This document shows, piece after piece, positions 1-8,583 of a stretch of 45,566 bases of DNA (position 1 is its first letter; each line of letters starts with the position of its first letter). Position numbers and translations under genes: made by a program. The notes beneath the pieces were generated by a model, which did not search any database, was not told the DNA's origin, and saw only the letters and a list, made by a program, of their open reading frames with translations. Source of the stretch: JBGPIK01 sp041484845 (lineage in GTDB: Bacteria; Desulfobacterota; Binatia; UBA9968); assembly GCA_041484845.1 (NCBI GenBank), contig JBGPIK010000008.1, positions 1-45,566 on the forward strand. Reading direction: 5' to 3'.

Positions 1-183
1 CGGCAAAAAGAAGGCGAGATGACCGCCGATATCCTCAAAGAGCTCGAGAAGATCGTCAACGAGGTAGGAAAGGCGGAAAAATTTACTTTAATTTTAGAAC
101 GATCGCAGATTCTTTACAGTGACCAAGGCATCGACATTACCAACAAAGTCATCGAAGTGTTTAACAGCCGAATTAAAAAGTAG
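1..183 (+). CDS. OmpH/Skp-family periplasmic chaperone, C-terminal fragment
   Basis: The open frame from the first base to the TAG at 181-183 encodes 60 residues and is cut by the left window edge. It begins with a charged helix-forming stretch (KELEKIVNEVGKAEKFTLIL) and ends with the ILYSDQGIDITNKVIEVFN type of tail that is typical of the OmpH/Skp family, where long coiled-coil arms return to a small beta body. Skp-type chaperones hold outer-membrane proteins in the periplasm. The next gene, lpxD, starts inside this stop codon (TAGTG), the usual skp-lpxD arrangement, which supports the call. Only the tail is visible, so signal peptide and length cannot be judged. Confidence 0.82.
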   Translation, partial: RQKEGEMTADILKELEKIVNEVGKAEKFTLILERSQILYSDQGIDITNKVIEVFNSRIKK

Positions 184-1235
184 TGGCCACGGTAGCGAAA
201 ACGCTCTCGGAACTCGCCGATTACGTTCATGGAAAAGTCGTTGGCGATGGCCAAGTCGTTATTGACAAAGTCGCGCCCATTGACGAGGCCGGGCCGGGCG
301 CTATTACTTTCCTGGCGCATCGTCGCTATCAGCAGTTTTTGGTCACATCTTCAGCGAGCGCCATCATCGTCGGTCCGGGTGTCGTAAAGAACCCTCAGGC
401 ACAACCCGGTAGGGGATATCTCGAAACATCCAATCCCTACCTCGCCTTTGCCAAAATCCTGCAACTTTTCAACCCGCCGGCGCGGCAGAGCCCGCAGGTG
501 AGTGCGCTCGCCACCATCGACACGAGCGCGCGCATCGGCGCGGAGGCGACTGTGTTTCCCCATGTTTTTGTCGCTGAGCAGGTCAAGGTGGGCGATCGGA
601 CGGTTTTATTCCCCGGTGTATTTCTCGGCGCAGGCAGTGAAGTGGGAGACGATTGCGTGCTGTATGCCAACGTCGTCGTCAGAGACGGTTGTCGGGTCGG
701 AAATCGCGTGATCCTTCACCCCGGAGTAGTGGTGGGTAGTGACGGATTTGGTTATGCCCGAGAAGGCGACGCTCGGGTCAAAATTCCACAGGTGGGTATC
801 GTGAAGATTGAAGATGACGTCGAAATCGGCGCCAACACGACGATCGACAGGGCGACGTTGGGACAAACGGTCATTGCCCGCGGCACGAAAATCGACAACT
901 TGGTGCAGATCGCTCACAATGTAACGATCGGCGAGAATTCCGTCATTGCCGCGCAGGTTGGGATCGCGGGCAGCACCCGAATCGGCGCCAACGTGACTCT
1001 GGCGGGGCAAGTCGGCGTCATCAATCATATCCAAATTGGTGACGGAGCGACTATTGGGCCGCAGTCCGGCGTGCCGCAATCGGTGGCTGCGGGAGTGGTT
1101 CTATCGGGCGGAATTGCTGCTGCCCCGCACCGCGAATGGCTCAAGGTCATGGCGCTGTTGCCACAATTGCCGAAGCTTTGGAATCTTGTGCACGGTTTGG
1201 AAAAGCAAATATCTGAATTGGTCAGGGGGAGGTGA
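183..1235 (+). CDS. lpxD: UDP-3-O-(3-hydroxyacyl)glucosamine N-acyltransferase LpxD
   Basis: This 350-residue protein adds the second hydroxyacyl chain (from acyl-ACP) to the 2-amino group of UDP-3-O-acyl-glucosamine, the third step of lipid A synthesis, in the cytosol. Residues 1-100 form the LpxD-specific N-terminal uridine-binding domain, with FLAHRRYQQFL around 43-53. Residues 105-310 are hexapeptide repeats of a left-handed beta helix, and the tail is a helix rich in L and K. The motif DNLVQIAHNV places the probable catalytic histidine at 245. The GTG start overlaps the stop of the upstream gene, and the stop lies beside the start of fabZ, so translation is probably coupled. Length is normal for the family. 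Confidence 0.96.
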   Translation: MATVAKTLSELADYVHGKVVGDGQVVIDKVAPIDEAGPGAITFLAHRRYQQFLVTSSASAIIVGPGVVKNPQAQPGRGYLETSNPYLAFAKILQLFNPPARQSPQVSALATIDTSARIGAEATVFPHVFVAEQVKVGDRTVLFPGVFLGAGSEVGDDCVLYANVVVRDGCRVGNRVILHPGVVVGSDGFGYAREGDARVKIPQVGIVKIEDDVEIGANTTIDRATLGQTVIARGTKIDNLVQIAHNVTIGENSVIAAQVGIAGSTRIGANVTLAGQVGVINHIQIGDGATIGPQSGVPQSVAAGVVLSGGIAAAPHREWLKVMALLPQLPKLWNLVHGLEKQISELVRGR

Positions 1236-1252
1236 TCGCGATCATCGAAGCC

Positions 1253-1690
1253 ATGTTGGACGCCAAAGAGATACTTAAGCACATGCCCCACCGTTATCCT
1301 TTTCTGTTGGTCGATCGGATTGTCGAAATGCACGGGGAAGAAAAAATCGTCGGGATTAAAAACGTATCCTTTAATGAGAATTTTTTTCAAGGCCATTTTC
1401 CCAATCGGCCGGTGATGCCGGGAGTATTGATTTGCGAAGCGATGGCGCAAGTCGGCGCGATCCTTGCTCATAACGCCCGCGGGGGCCGAAGTGACAACAA
1501 TGTGTTTGTATTGACCGGCCTGGATAAAGTGAAATTCAAAAAGCCCGTGGAGCCCGGCGATCAGCTGCGGATGGAGCTCACGTGTTTAAAACGGCGCGGC
1601 TCGTTTTGGCGCATGCAGGGAATCGCCACGGTGGATGGTAAAGTTGTGGCCCAAGCCGAAATCTCGGCAATGGAAATCGCAATGGACTAG
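1253..1690 (+). CDS. fabZ: 3-hydroxyacyl-ACP dehydratase FabZ
   Basis: A 145-residue hot-dog-fold dehydratase that removes water from 3-hydroxyacyl-ACP in fatty acid elongation; it competes with LpxA/LpxD for hydroxyacyl-ACP, which explains its place between them. The family N-terminus (EILKHMPHRYPFLLVDRI) is clear. The active-site His is in FFQGHFPNRPVMPG (residue 48) and the Glu in ICEAMAQ (residue 62). The start is ambiguous. ATG 1253 gives the usual family N-terminus, but a perfect anti-16S match (GGAGGTGATC, 1228-1237) lies 15 bases upstream. A GTG at 1232, overlapping the lpxD stop, would add seven residues. I prefer 1253 on family length. Confidence 0.95.
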   Translation: MLDAKEILKHMPHRYPFLLVDRIVEMHGEEKIVGIKNVSFNENFFQGHFPNRPVMPGVLICEAMAQVGAILAHNARGGRSDNNVFVLTGLDKVKFKKPVEPGDQLRMELTCLKRRGSFWRMQGIATVDGKVVAQAEISAMEIAMD

Positions 1691-1708
1691 AGGGGCCGGC
1701 GATGAAGC

Positions 1709-2485
1709 ATGAACAAGATCGATAGAACCGCACTTGTAGACACCCAAGCGGAATTGGATCGCGATGTTGAAGTCGGCCCGTATTCGGTTATCGGCGCCGG
1801 CGTTAAAATTGGCAATGGAACCAAGGTCCATGCTCACGTCGTTATCGAAGGGCGCACGAGCATTGGCCAGAACAATACTATTTTTCAGTTTGCCAGCGTG
1901 GGGTCCATTCCCCAAGATCTGAAATATAAGGGTGAAGCGAGCGAGCTCGTTATAGGAAACCACAATACGATTCGAGAATTCGTCTCGCTCAATCCAGGCA
2001 CGGCCGGCGGTGGGATGGTAACCCGAATAGGCAACGACAATCTCTTGATGATGTATTGTCATATTGCCCACGATTGCACATTGGGAAATCGCAACATCAT
2101 CGCCAACGGCGCAACTTTAGGCGGTCATGTCGTTGTCGAAGACTTCGTCATTGTCGGCGGTCTGGTTGGCGTTCATCAGTTTGTCAGAGTAGGTTCGGGG
2201 GCGATCGTCGGAGCGGGTTCCATGGTTTCCAAAGATGTTCCGCCGTTCTGCAATGCAACCGGAGATCGGGCGAAACTTCACGGACTGAATATCGAAGGAT
2301 TGCGGCGCCGAGGCTTCGACAAAATGAAAATCGATTCTCTCCGGAGGGCCTACCGATTGATTTTTCAATCGAAGCTCAAGACCAAAGACGCGTTAGCAAG
2401 AGTGCGCCAAGAAATTCCTTCTTCGACAGAGGTGGAACAACTGGTTACGTTTATCGGGAACTCCCAACGCGGAGTTTGCCGCTAG
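1709..2485 (+). CDS. lpxA: UDP-N-acetylglucosamine O-acyltransferase LpxA
   Basis: This 258-residue acyltransferase catalyses the first lipid A step, moving a 3-hydroxyacyl chain from ACP to the 3-OH of UDP-GlcNAc. It shows left-handed beta-helix hexapeptides from about residue 15 to 190. The catalytic histidine is expected at 121 in CHIAHDCTLGNRN, and the conserved GGHVVVED and GVHQFVRVG segments follow. The C-terminal helical domain contains LRRRGFDKMKIDSLRRAYR, typical for the family. It begins at ATG 1709, 18 bases after fabZ. If the neighbouring Gfo/Idh protein acts like GnnA, the acceptor could be a 3-amino sugar; nothing in this sequence decides that. Confidence 0.96.
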   Translation: MNKIDRTALVDTQAELDRDVEVGPYSVIGAGVKIGNGTKVHAHVVIEGRTSIGQNNTIFQFASVGSIPQDLKYKGEASELVIGNHNTIREFVSLNPGTAGGGMVTRIGNDNLLMMYCHIAHDCTLGNRNIIANGATLGGHVVVEDFVIVGGLVGVHQFVRVGSGAIVGAGSMVSKDVPPFCNATGDRAKLHGLNIEGLRRRGFDKMKIDSLRRAYRLIFQSKLKTKDALARVRQEIPSSTEVEQLVTFIGNSQRGVCR

Positions 2486-2527
2486 GTCGCATCGGCGACT
2501 CAGCCCGGTTCGGGGTTGACTTCAGGC

Positions 2528-3343
2528 GTGAAAAAGCTCGGCCTTATCGCGGGTAACGGAAAGTTCCCGATCCTTTTTGCCGAGGAGGCGAAGCGGGAGG
2601 GATTCGAGTTGATTGCGGTTGCTCATCGCGGGGAAACTCTCAACGAAATCGAACAGGCGGTCGCTAATGTCACGTGGATCTATGTGGGACAGTTGGGCAA
2701 AATCATCCGAACGTTTCAGCGCGCCGGAGTTACCCAGGCCGTCATGGCCGGTGGAATTCGTAAAGTCAGACTGTTGAAAAATTTTCGACCCGATGTGCGC
2801 GGGGCGCGTTTCTTGGCCCGGATTAAAAGCCGGGAGGATGATGCTCTGCTTCGCGGTGTCGCGGAGGAGTTGACCGGGGAGGGCATTCAGATCTTGGAAT
2901 CGACGCTTTGTTTATCCCATATCGTTGCGCCCAAAGGCGTGCTAACCCGGCGCAGCCCGAGCGCTGCGCAATGGGATGACATCGACTTAGGATTTCGCAT
3001 GGCCAAGGAGATTGGTCGCTTGGGAATCGGCCAGACGGTGGTTGTGAAGAATCGCGTGGTTGTGGCCGTGGAAGCCGTGGAAGGCACCGACGCGGCCATT
3101 GAACGGGGCGGCGTTCTCGCCAAATCGGGGTGCATTGTGGTCAAGGTCAGCAAGCCCCATCAAGACTTGCGTTTTGACGTTCCGGCAGTCGGCGTTGAGA
3201 CGATCAAAAATATTCGGGACGTTGGCGGCGCCGTGTTAGCCGTGGAGGCCGGCAAAACCATTCTCCTGGAAAAAGAAAAGCTGCTGCGGGACGCGGACGC
3301 GGGCGGAATTGCCGTGGTCGGCGTGGACCCGTCGATTTCATGA
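2528..3343 (+). CDS. lpxI: UDP-2,3-diacylglucosamine pyrophosphatase LpxI
   Basis: LpxI hydrolyses UDP-2,3-diacylglucosamine to lipid X and UMP and replaces LpxH in many alphaproteobacteria, deltaproteobacteria and other phyla. The 271-residue protein opens with KKLGLIAGNGKFPILFAEEA, the family signature, and has the conserved LTGEGIQIL, a GxLT(R) stretch after the interdomain region (APKGVLTRRSPS), and VVVAVEAVEGTDAAIERGG. GTG 2528 gives the family N-terminus; a TTG at 2516 would add four residues. It sits between lpxA and lpxB, exactly where this pathway step is needed. No LpxH-like metallophosphoesterase is in the window. Confidence 0.94.
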   Translation: MKKLGLIAGNGKFPILFAEEAKREGFELIAVAHRGETLNEIEQAVANVTWIYVGQLGKIIRTFQRAGVTQAVMAGGIRKVRLLKNFRPDVRGARFLARIKSREDDALLRGVAEELTGEGIQILESTLCLSHIVAPKGVLTRRSPSAAQWDDIDLGFRMAKEIGRLGIGQTVVVKNRVVVAVEAVEGTDAAIERGGVLAKSGCIVVKVSKPHQDLRFDVPAVGVETIKNIRDVGGAVLAVEAGKTILLEKEKLLRDADAGGIAVVGVDPSIS

Positions 3344-3347
3344 TGCC

Positions 3348-4280
3348 ATGATGGAGTACGCAAAGATTCCTGTCGCGGTCGTAGGCGTCGGTTATCTAGG
3401 TAAGTTTCACGCTGAGAAATATGCGGCGTTGGAAGAGGCGGATTTGATCGCCGTCGTGGACGTGGATGAAAAACGTGCCTGCGAGATTGCGGAGCAATGG
3501 GGCACGGAAGCATTGACCGACCATCGCAAGCTTTTCGGCCGGGTGCAGTGCGTTAGCATCGCGACTCCAACTCGCCAGCATTACGCCATTGCGCGCGAGT
3601 TTCTGGAGCAAGGCATTGATGTATTGGTCGAGAAGCCGATCACGGTCGATCTTGCCGAAGGCCGGGAGCTCGTCGCACTGGCGGAAGCCAAAGGGGCGAT
3701 TCTTCAGGTCGGCCATCTGGAACGTTTTAATCCGGCGATCCGAAAACTCGAATCGGTCATTCACGAGCCGAAGTTTGTCGAATGCCACCGTTTGGCCCCG
3801 TTTGTCGAGCGCGGGACCGATGTCGATGTCGTCTTGGATCTTATGATTCACGACATCGACGTCATTGCCAGTTTGGTTCGTTCGCCGGTGCAGCGCGTGG
3901 AAGCCGTGGGCGTGCCGGTATTAACCGATAAGCCGGACATCGCCAATGCGCGCATTACTTTTTCCAACGGCTGCATCGCCAATGTCACTTCGAGTCGGGT
4001 GTCGCTCAAGCGTGAGCGTAAAGTTCGCTTTTTTCAGCCAAACGCTTATATTTCCATCGACTATGATCAGCGCCGGGCGCAGATTTTTTACAAGCCGCCC
4101 GCGGGCGCGACATGGCTCGATATTCGCGGCGAAAATATAGAAATCAAAGAGGGAGACGCGCTGGCGGATGAAATCCGCTCATTTTTAGAGTGCGTGCGCA
4201 AGCGAACCCTGCCCTTGGTGAGCGGCGCGGAGGGGTTGCGGGCCCTGGAAATCGCCTCGATGATCAGATCACAGCTGTGA
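3348..4280 (+). CDS. Gfo/Idh/MocA-family NAD(P)-dependent sugar oxidoreductase
   Basis: A 310-residue dehydrogenase with an N-terminal Rossmann fold (VAVVGVGYLGKFHAEKY, residues 8-24) and the Gfo/Idh/MocA EKP signature at 95-97 (VLVEKPITVD). A DLMIHDIDVI segment carries the likely catalytic His region, and the C-terminal alpha/beta domain binds substrate. Family members oxidise a ring hydroxyl of sugars or inositols. Its place between lpxI and lpxB, overlapping the start region of lpxB, ties it to lipid A or a sugar precursor. One known relative, GnnA, oxidises UDP-GlcNAc at C3 so that GnnB can aminate it; no GnnB-type aminotransferase is nearby, so this remains a guess. Two adjacent ATGs at 3348/3351 are possible starts. 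Confidence 0.88.
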   Translation: MMEYAKIPVAVVGVGYLGKFHAEKYAALEEADLIAVVDVDEKRACEIAEQWGTEALTDHRKLFGRVQCVSIATPTRQHYAIAREFLEQGIDVLVEKPITVDLAEGRELVALAEAKGAILQVGHLERFNPAIRKLESVIHEPKFVECHRLAPFVERGTDVDVVLDLMIHDIDVIASLVRSPVQRVEAVGVPVLTDKPDIANARITFSNGCIANVTSSRVSLKRERKVRFFQPNAYISIDYDQRRAQIFYKPPAGATWLDIRGENIEIKEGDALADEIRSFLECVRKRTLPLVSGAEGLRALEIASMIRSQL

Positions 4281-4330
4281 TGGGACAGACAGCATGGGCC
4301 GGCCAGGCGGTTCCTCAAGGAAAGGAAGTC

Positions 4331-5446
4331 ATGTTGGTTGTGGGCGAGGCCTCGGGTGATATGCACGGCGCGCAATTGGCGCAGGCCTTATGGAAACGCG
4401 ATCCGACGCTGAGAATGTTCGGCGTTGCAGGAGAGCGGCTGCAGGAAGCTCCGTTTGAGGTTCTCTTTAGCGTTTCCCGACTTACGGGCATGGGACTGGT
4501 GGAACTCGCGGGTAATCTCAAGAATCTGTGGCAAGCGTATGGTTTGCTGCGTCGCGCCCTTCGCGAGCGACGGCCGAGTCTCCTCGTGCTCATTGATTTT
4601 CCTGAATTCAATTTGCGCTTGGCAAAACTCGCCAAGCGATTAGCCGTTCCCGTGCTGTATTATGTCAGCCCGCAGGTATGGGCCTGGCGGCGGCGACGCG
4701 TGCGCGACATCGCGCGTTGGGTAGATCGAATGGCGGTTGTATTCCCATTCGAAGTGCCCTTTTATCAACGGCGCGGCGTGGATGTGACTTTTGTCGGTCA
4801 TCCGTTGCTCGAAACGGTCCATGTTGAGGAGGGTCGTGAATCCGTGTTGGGCCGATTGGGTTTAGATCCCGCGAAGCCGATCATCGCATTATTGCCGGGC
4901 AGCCGCAGACCGGAAGTCGAATACCATCTGCCGGTGATGCTGGAAGCGGTTGTGCGCTTTCAGCGCGAGCAAACCATCCAGTTCTTCTGTGTGCGCGCGA
5001 GCACGGTCGATCCGGGAGTGATAGAGACCCGGCTGAAACGGGCCGCGATAACCATGCCGGTCGTTAGCGACCATCGCTATGACGCCGTGAATGCATCGGA
5101 TCTCGTCTGGGTTGCGTCGGGAACAGCCACGCTGGAGACGGCCTTGCTTCTCAAGCCGATGATCGTCGTGTATCGACTGGCGGCCTTGACATATCTGCTA
5201 GCCCGTTGGTTGGTCAAGGTGGATCATATCGCGATGGTGAATTTGATAGCCGAAAAACGCATCGTGCCGGAGCTCATACAGTCAGAATTTAACGCCGCAC
5301 GACTGATCGATGAAAGCCGGGCGCTGTTAAATGATCGGAAGCGTTACCAAACGGTCGTTGATGAGTTGTCTCGACTCAGAGGCAAATTAGGCTTGCCCGG
5401 GGCCGCGGAACGCGTAGCCGATCTGGCTTTCTCGATGATGCGCTAA
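4331..5446 (+). CDS. lpxB: Lipid-A-disaccharide synthase LpxB
   Basis: A GT19 glycosyltransferase of 371 residues that joins UDP-diacylglucosamine with lipid X to form the tetra-acyl disaccharide 1-phosphate on the cytosolic face of the membrane. The family opening VVGEASGDMHGAQLAQAL is at the N-terminus, followed by LTGMGLVE, IDFPEFNLRLAK, YYVSPQVWAWRRRR, FVGHPLLE, the sugar-nucleotide site LLPGSRRPEVEYHLP and SGTATLETALLLKPM. The start ATG 4331 has a strong purine-rich site AAGGAAG just upstream. An ATG at 4280 overlapping the preceding stop (TGATG) would add 17 residues and would couple translation. Both lengths fit the family. Confidence 0.96.
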   Translation: MLVVGEASGDMHGAQLAQALWKRDPTLRMFGVAGERLQEAPFEVLFSVSRLTGMGLVELAGNLKNLWQAYGLLRRALRERRPSLLVLIDFPEFNLRLAKLAKRLAVPVLYYVSPQVWAWRRRRVRDIARWVDRMAVVFPFEVPFYQRRGVDVTFVGHPLLETVHVEEGRESVLGRLGLDPAKPIIALLPGSRRPEVEYHLPVMLEAVVRFQREQTIQFFCVRASTVDPGVIETRLKRAAITMPVVSDHRYDAVNASDLVWVASGTATLETALLLKPMIVVYRLAALTYLLARWLVKVDHIAMVNLIAEKRIVPELIQSEFNAARLIDESRALLNDRKRYQTVVDELSRLRGKLGLPGAAERVADLAFSMMR

Positions 5447-5472
5447 ACCCATACCGTTATGGCGGGAAAATT

Positions 5473-7227
5473 GTGAAAACCTACTTACGACTTCTTCCTT
5501 ACCTCAAGCCCTACATCTGGCCTTACTCCGTCATCGGCATGGTCTGCATGCTCGCTTACGGCGCCAGCGACGGCGTGCTGCCGTTTCTCGTGCAGCACAT
5601 CATGGATGACGTATTTGCACGTAAGGACGTGGTCACGCTGTCGTATTTGCCGTTGGTGATTATCGCGTATTTTGCATTGCGCGGACTGCTGAACTTCGGT
5701 CAGAGCTATCTTAGCGATTACGTGGGATTGCGAATTATCAACGACGTGCGCAATGCCCTCAATCGCCATTTGCAGTCACTGTCAGTTGCTTTTTTCTATC
5801 GCAACCCCACCGGAACTTTGATTTCGCGTGTCAACAGTGACGTTTTCCTGCTGCGATCGGCGCTCACCGATGCGCTGGCTTCGTTTCTGCGCGACGCCAC
5901 CTCGGTCATCGTCCTGACCCTGGTCGCTTTCTACAAAGATTGGGTCTTAGCTTCCATCGCCTTCATCGTTTTTCCAGCTTCGGTTTTGCCCGTGATGCGT
6001 TTAAGCAAGAACATCAAGCGTTTTACTAAACGCGGCCAGATCAGCACGGGGATGCTCACCGCGCTTTTGCAGGAAAGCATTCAGGGCAATCGGATCGTGA
6101 AGGCCTTTGGGATGGAAGCTTATGAAAACGATAGGTTTGTCGCGGAAAACCGCAAGCTCTTTAAGCAAACCCTGCGCGCAAGCCGCATCAAATCGATCGT
6201 CGCGCCGGCGATGGAGTTGCTTGCCGCGTTCGCCATCGGCGGCGTGGTCTGGTACGGCGGCTGGAGTGTTGTCGGCGGGGGTCGCACTCAGGGTGAGTTC
6301 ATGGCCTTCATGGCCGCCATGTTCCTGATGTACCAGCCCTTTAAAGGTCTAACCAAGACCTACACCCTCGTTCACCAAGGACTCGCCGGCGCGGAAAGGG
6401 TTTTTGAAATACTCGATCAAACGCCGGAGGTTAAAGAGAAGCCGGGCGCGCTTGAAGCCGTTGCGTTTTCCGATGCGCTGGAATTCTGCAATGTGAGTTT
6501 CGGGTATAGCGAGAAAACGGTATTAAAAAACATCAACCTTAAAATTAGAGCAGGGGAAATGGTCGCCCTGGTCGGAGTCAGCGGGGTTGGAAAAAGCACG
6601 CTCGCGGATTTGATACCGCGCTATTTCGATGTGACTTCGGGCAAAATTACTTTGGATGGAGTGGATATCCGGGATCTCTCGTTAAAATCGCTGCGCTCCC
6701 AGATCGGGGTGGTCGCGCAGCACACGTTCTTGTTCGACGACACGGTGCGCAATAACATCGCCTACGGACATCCGGAATGGGATCGCGCCGACGTTGTGGC
6801 CGCGGCGCAAGCAGCCCATGCCCATGAGTTCATTTCGGCCATGCCCCACGGCTACGATTCAAGAATCGGCGAAATGGGAATGCAGCTGTCGGGCGGACAG
6901 CGGCAGCGTCTGGCCATTGCGCGGGCGTTGCTGAAAAATGCGCCGATTTTGATACTGGATGAGGCCACTTCCGCGTTGGATACGGAGTCGGAAAAACTGG
7001 TTCAAGACGCGCTCGAAAATCTAATGACCCAGCGCACGACCGTGGTCATTGCGCACCGATTATCGACCATTCGTAAAGCTGACCGAATTGTCGTCCTTGT
7101 CGACGGCGCGATTGTCGAAGAAGGCACACACGAGGAGCTCTTGGCGCGAAAAAACGAGTACAGCAGGCTTTATACCCTTCAACTCCTTGAGGAGGAGTCT
7201 GCCATCCGGCCAGACACGCTGCACTAA
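5473..7227 (+). CDS. msbA: Lipid A export ABC transporter MsbA (ATP-binding/permease)
   Basis: A 584-residue ABC half-transporter that flips core-lipid A across the inner membrane as a homodimer. Residues 15-310 hold about six membrane helices with the usual IISRVNSDV-like coupling region (LISRVNSDVFLLRS). The nucleotide-binding domain follows, with Walker A GVSGVGKST (about 368-376), Q-loop VVAQHTFLF, ABC signature LSGGQRQR, Walker B ILILDEATSALD and the switch His in VVIAHRLSTI. It starts at GTG 5473, 26 bases after lpxB. Position between lpxB and waaA supports MsbA over a generic exporter. Confidence 0.93.
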   Translation: MKTYLRLLPYLKPYIWPYSVIGMVCMLAYGASDGVLPFLVQHIMDDVFARKDVVTLSYLPLVIIAYFALRGLLNFGQSYLSDYVGLRIINDVRNALNRHLQSLSVAFFYRNPTGTLISRVNSDVFLLRSALTDALASFLRDATSVIVLTLVAFYKDWVLASIAFIVFPASVLPVMRLSKNIKRFTKRGQISTGMLTALLQESIQGNRIVKAFGMEAYENDRFVAENRKLFKQTLRASRIKSIVAPAMELLAAFAIGGVVWYGGWSVVGGGRTQGEFMAFMAAMFLMYQPFKGLTKTYTLVHQGLAGAERVFEILDQTPEVKEKPGALEAVAFSDALEFCNVSFGYSEKTVLKNINLKIRAGEMVALVGVSGVGKSTLADLIPRYFDVTSGKITLDGVDIRDLSLKSLRSQIGVVAQHTFLFDDTVRNNIAYGHPEWDRADVVAAAQAAHAHEFISAMPHGYDSRIGEMGMQLSGGQRQRLAIARALLKNAPILILDEATSALDTESEKLVQDALENLMTQRTTVVIAHRLSTIRKADRIVVLVDGAIVEEGTHEELLARKNEYSRLYTLQLLEEESAIRPDTLH

Positions 7228-7243
7228 TTTCTCGGAACATCGA

Positions 7244-8548
7244 GTGGACTACCTGCTTTACAATTTTATCTCGATGGTGGCGCTGGTCATCAGCCTGCCG
7301 TTCATCCCCGTCTTGTTTTTGCTGGGGGACCGTTTTTCCAGCGGGTTAGGTCAACGCTTCGGTTTTTACCCGCGCACGGTAGTCCACGGGCTGCGGGATT
7401 CCAGACCCGTTTGGATTCACGCGGCATCCGTAGGCGAGGTTGACGCTGCGAGCCGCTTGAGTGTTGAGTTCAGACGACGGCTGCCCGGACGTAAAATAGT
7501 GCTTTCCACTTTCACGGCCAGCGGCAACTTGAGGGCGCGGCAGATCGCCGCAGCCGACGCGATCGTGTTTTTGCCCCTGGACCAACTATGGGTTGTGCGG
7601 CGCGCTTTGACGAAATTGAATCCAGCTATTTTAATTTTCCTGGAAACCGAAATTTGGCCGAATCTTTTGCGCGAGGCTTATAGGAAAGGTATTCCGACGT
7701 TGCTGCTCAGCGGTCGCTTGTCCGCCAAGTCCTTTAAGCGCTATGCTCGTTTTCAATCCTTTTTTAGGCGCGTGCTGCAGTGCTACTCAGCCATCGGTAT
7801 GCAGTCGCAGGACGATGCGGAACGGATCGTGAAACTTGGAGCGCAAGAGGCGCGAGTCCTCGTCCTAGGGAACTTGAAGCGGGCGCCCGCAGCGATGAAA
7901 CAAAAAATCCACAAGCGTAGCGCTGGCGAAGCTTCCGCAAGAATGGAACGGCGCGCAAACGGTCACCTCCTGGTCGTGGGGAGCTCGCATCGCGGAGAAG
8001 AAGAAATTCTGCTCAACGTTTTCATTGCGTTGAAGACCCGTTTTCCGAAGCTGCAACTCGTGTTGGCGCCGCGGCATCCACAGCGTTTTTCCGAGGTCGA
8101 GAAACTTTTGCGAACCAAAGGTGTGAATTTTGCGCGCCAGAGTCAGCACGACGGGCGACCTTTTGATCAAGATGTGATGCTTCTCGACACGGTCGGTGAT
8201 TTACAAAATTTTTACGCGCTCGGCGATGTGGCTTTTATCGGAGGGAGTTTGGTGGACGCGGGAGGCCACAATCTGCTTGAACCGGCGCGCTGGCGAAAGC
8301 CGGTGCTCTTCGGCCCGTTCATGGATAATTTTAGATTGCTCGCGGAAGAGATGAAGCAAAGCGGTGGCGGCGTCGAGGTTCAGTCCGGCGAGGATTTAAT
8401 ACGTGAAATCAGCCGGTTGCTAGGCGATCCGCAAAGACTTAGAGCGGTCGGGGAGAAGGCGTATCAAGTTGCCGCGGAGGACCCCTCGGTGCTGAACCAA
8501 AGCATCGCGCTGGCGGAACGTTTCCTCCAAGCGGGACCCCTGTCATAA
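7244..8548 (+). CDS. waaA: 3-deoxy-D-manno-octulosonic acid (Kdo) transferase WaaA
   Basis: A GT30 enzyme of 434 residues that transfers Kdo from CMP-Kdo to lipid IVA at the inner face of the inner membrane. A single N-terminal membrane anchor lies at about 8-28. The base-providing glutamate is expected at residue 65 in IHAASVGEVDAA, followed by FTASGNLRARQ, the family signature FLETEIWPNLL, the donor-site segment VVGSSHRGEEE and the GGSLVDAGGHNLLEPA motif. The frame is open much further upstream over msbA, but GTG 7244 gives the expected start. Whether one or two Kdo residues are added cannot be read from sequence. Confidence 0.94.
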   Translation: MDYLLYNFISMVALVISLPFIPVLFLLGDRFSSGLGQRFGFYPRTVVHGLRDSRPVWIHAASVGEVDAASRLSVEFRRRLPGRKIVLSTFTASGNLRARQIAAADAIVFLPLDQLWVVRRALTKLNPAILIFLETEIWPNLLREAYRKGIPTLLLSGRLSAKSFKRYARFQSFFRRVLQCYSAIGMQSQDDAERIVKLGAQEARVLVLGNLKRAPAAMKQKIHKRSAGEASARMERRANGHLLVVGSSHRGEEEILLNVFIALKTRFPKLQLVLAPRHPQRFSEVEKLLRTKGVNFARQSQHDGRPFDQDVMLLDTVGDLQNFYALGDVAFIGGSLVDAGGHNLLEPARWRKPVLFGPFMDNFRLLAEEMKQSGGGVEVQSGEDLIREISRLLGDPQRLRAVGEKAYQVAAEDPSVLNQSIALAERFLQAGPLS

Positions 8549-8583
8549 ACAACCGTTTACGTCGTTGGGCTGATTTGCATCTG

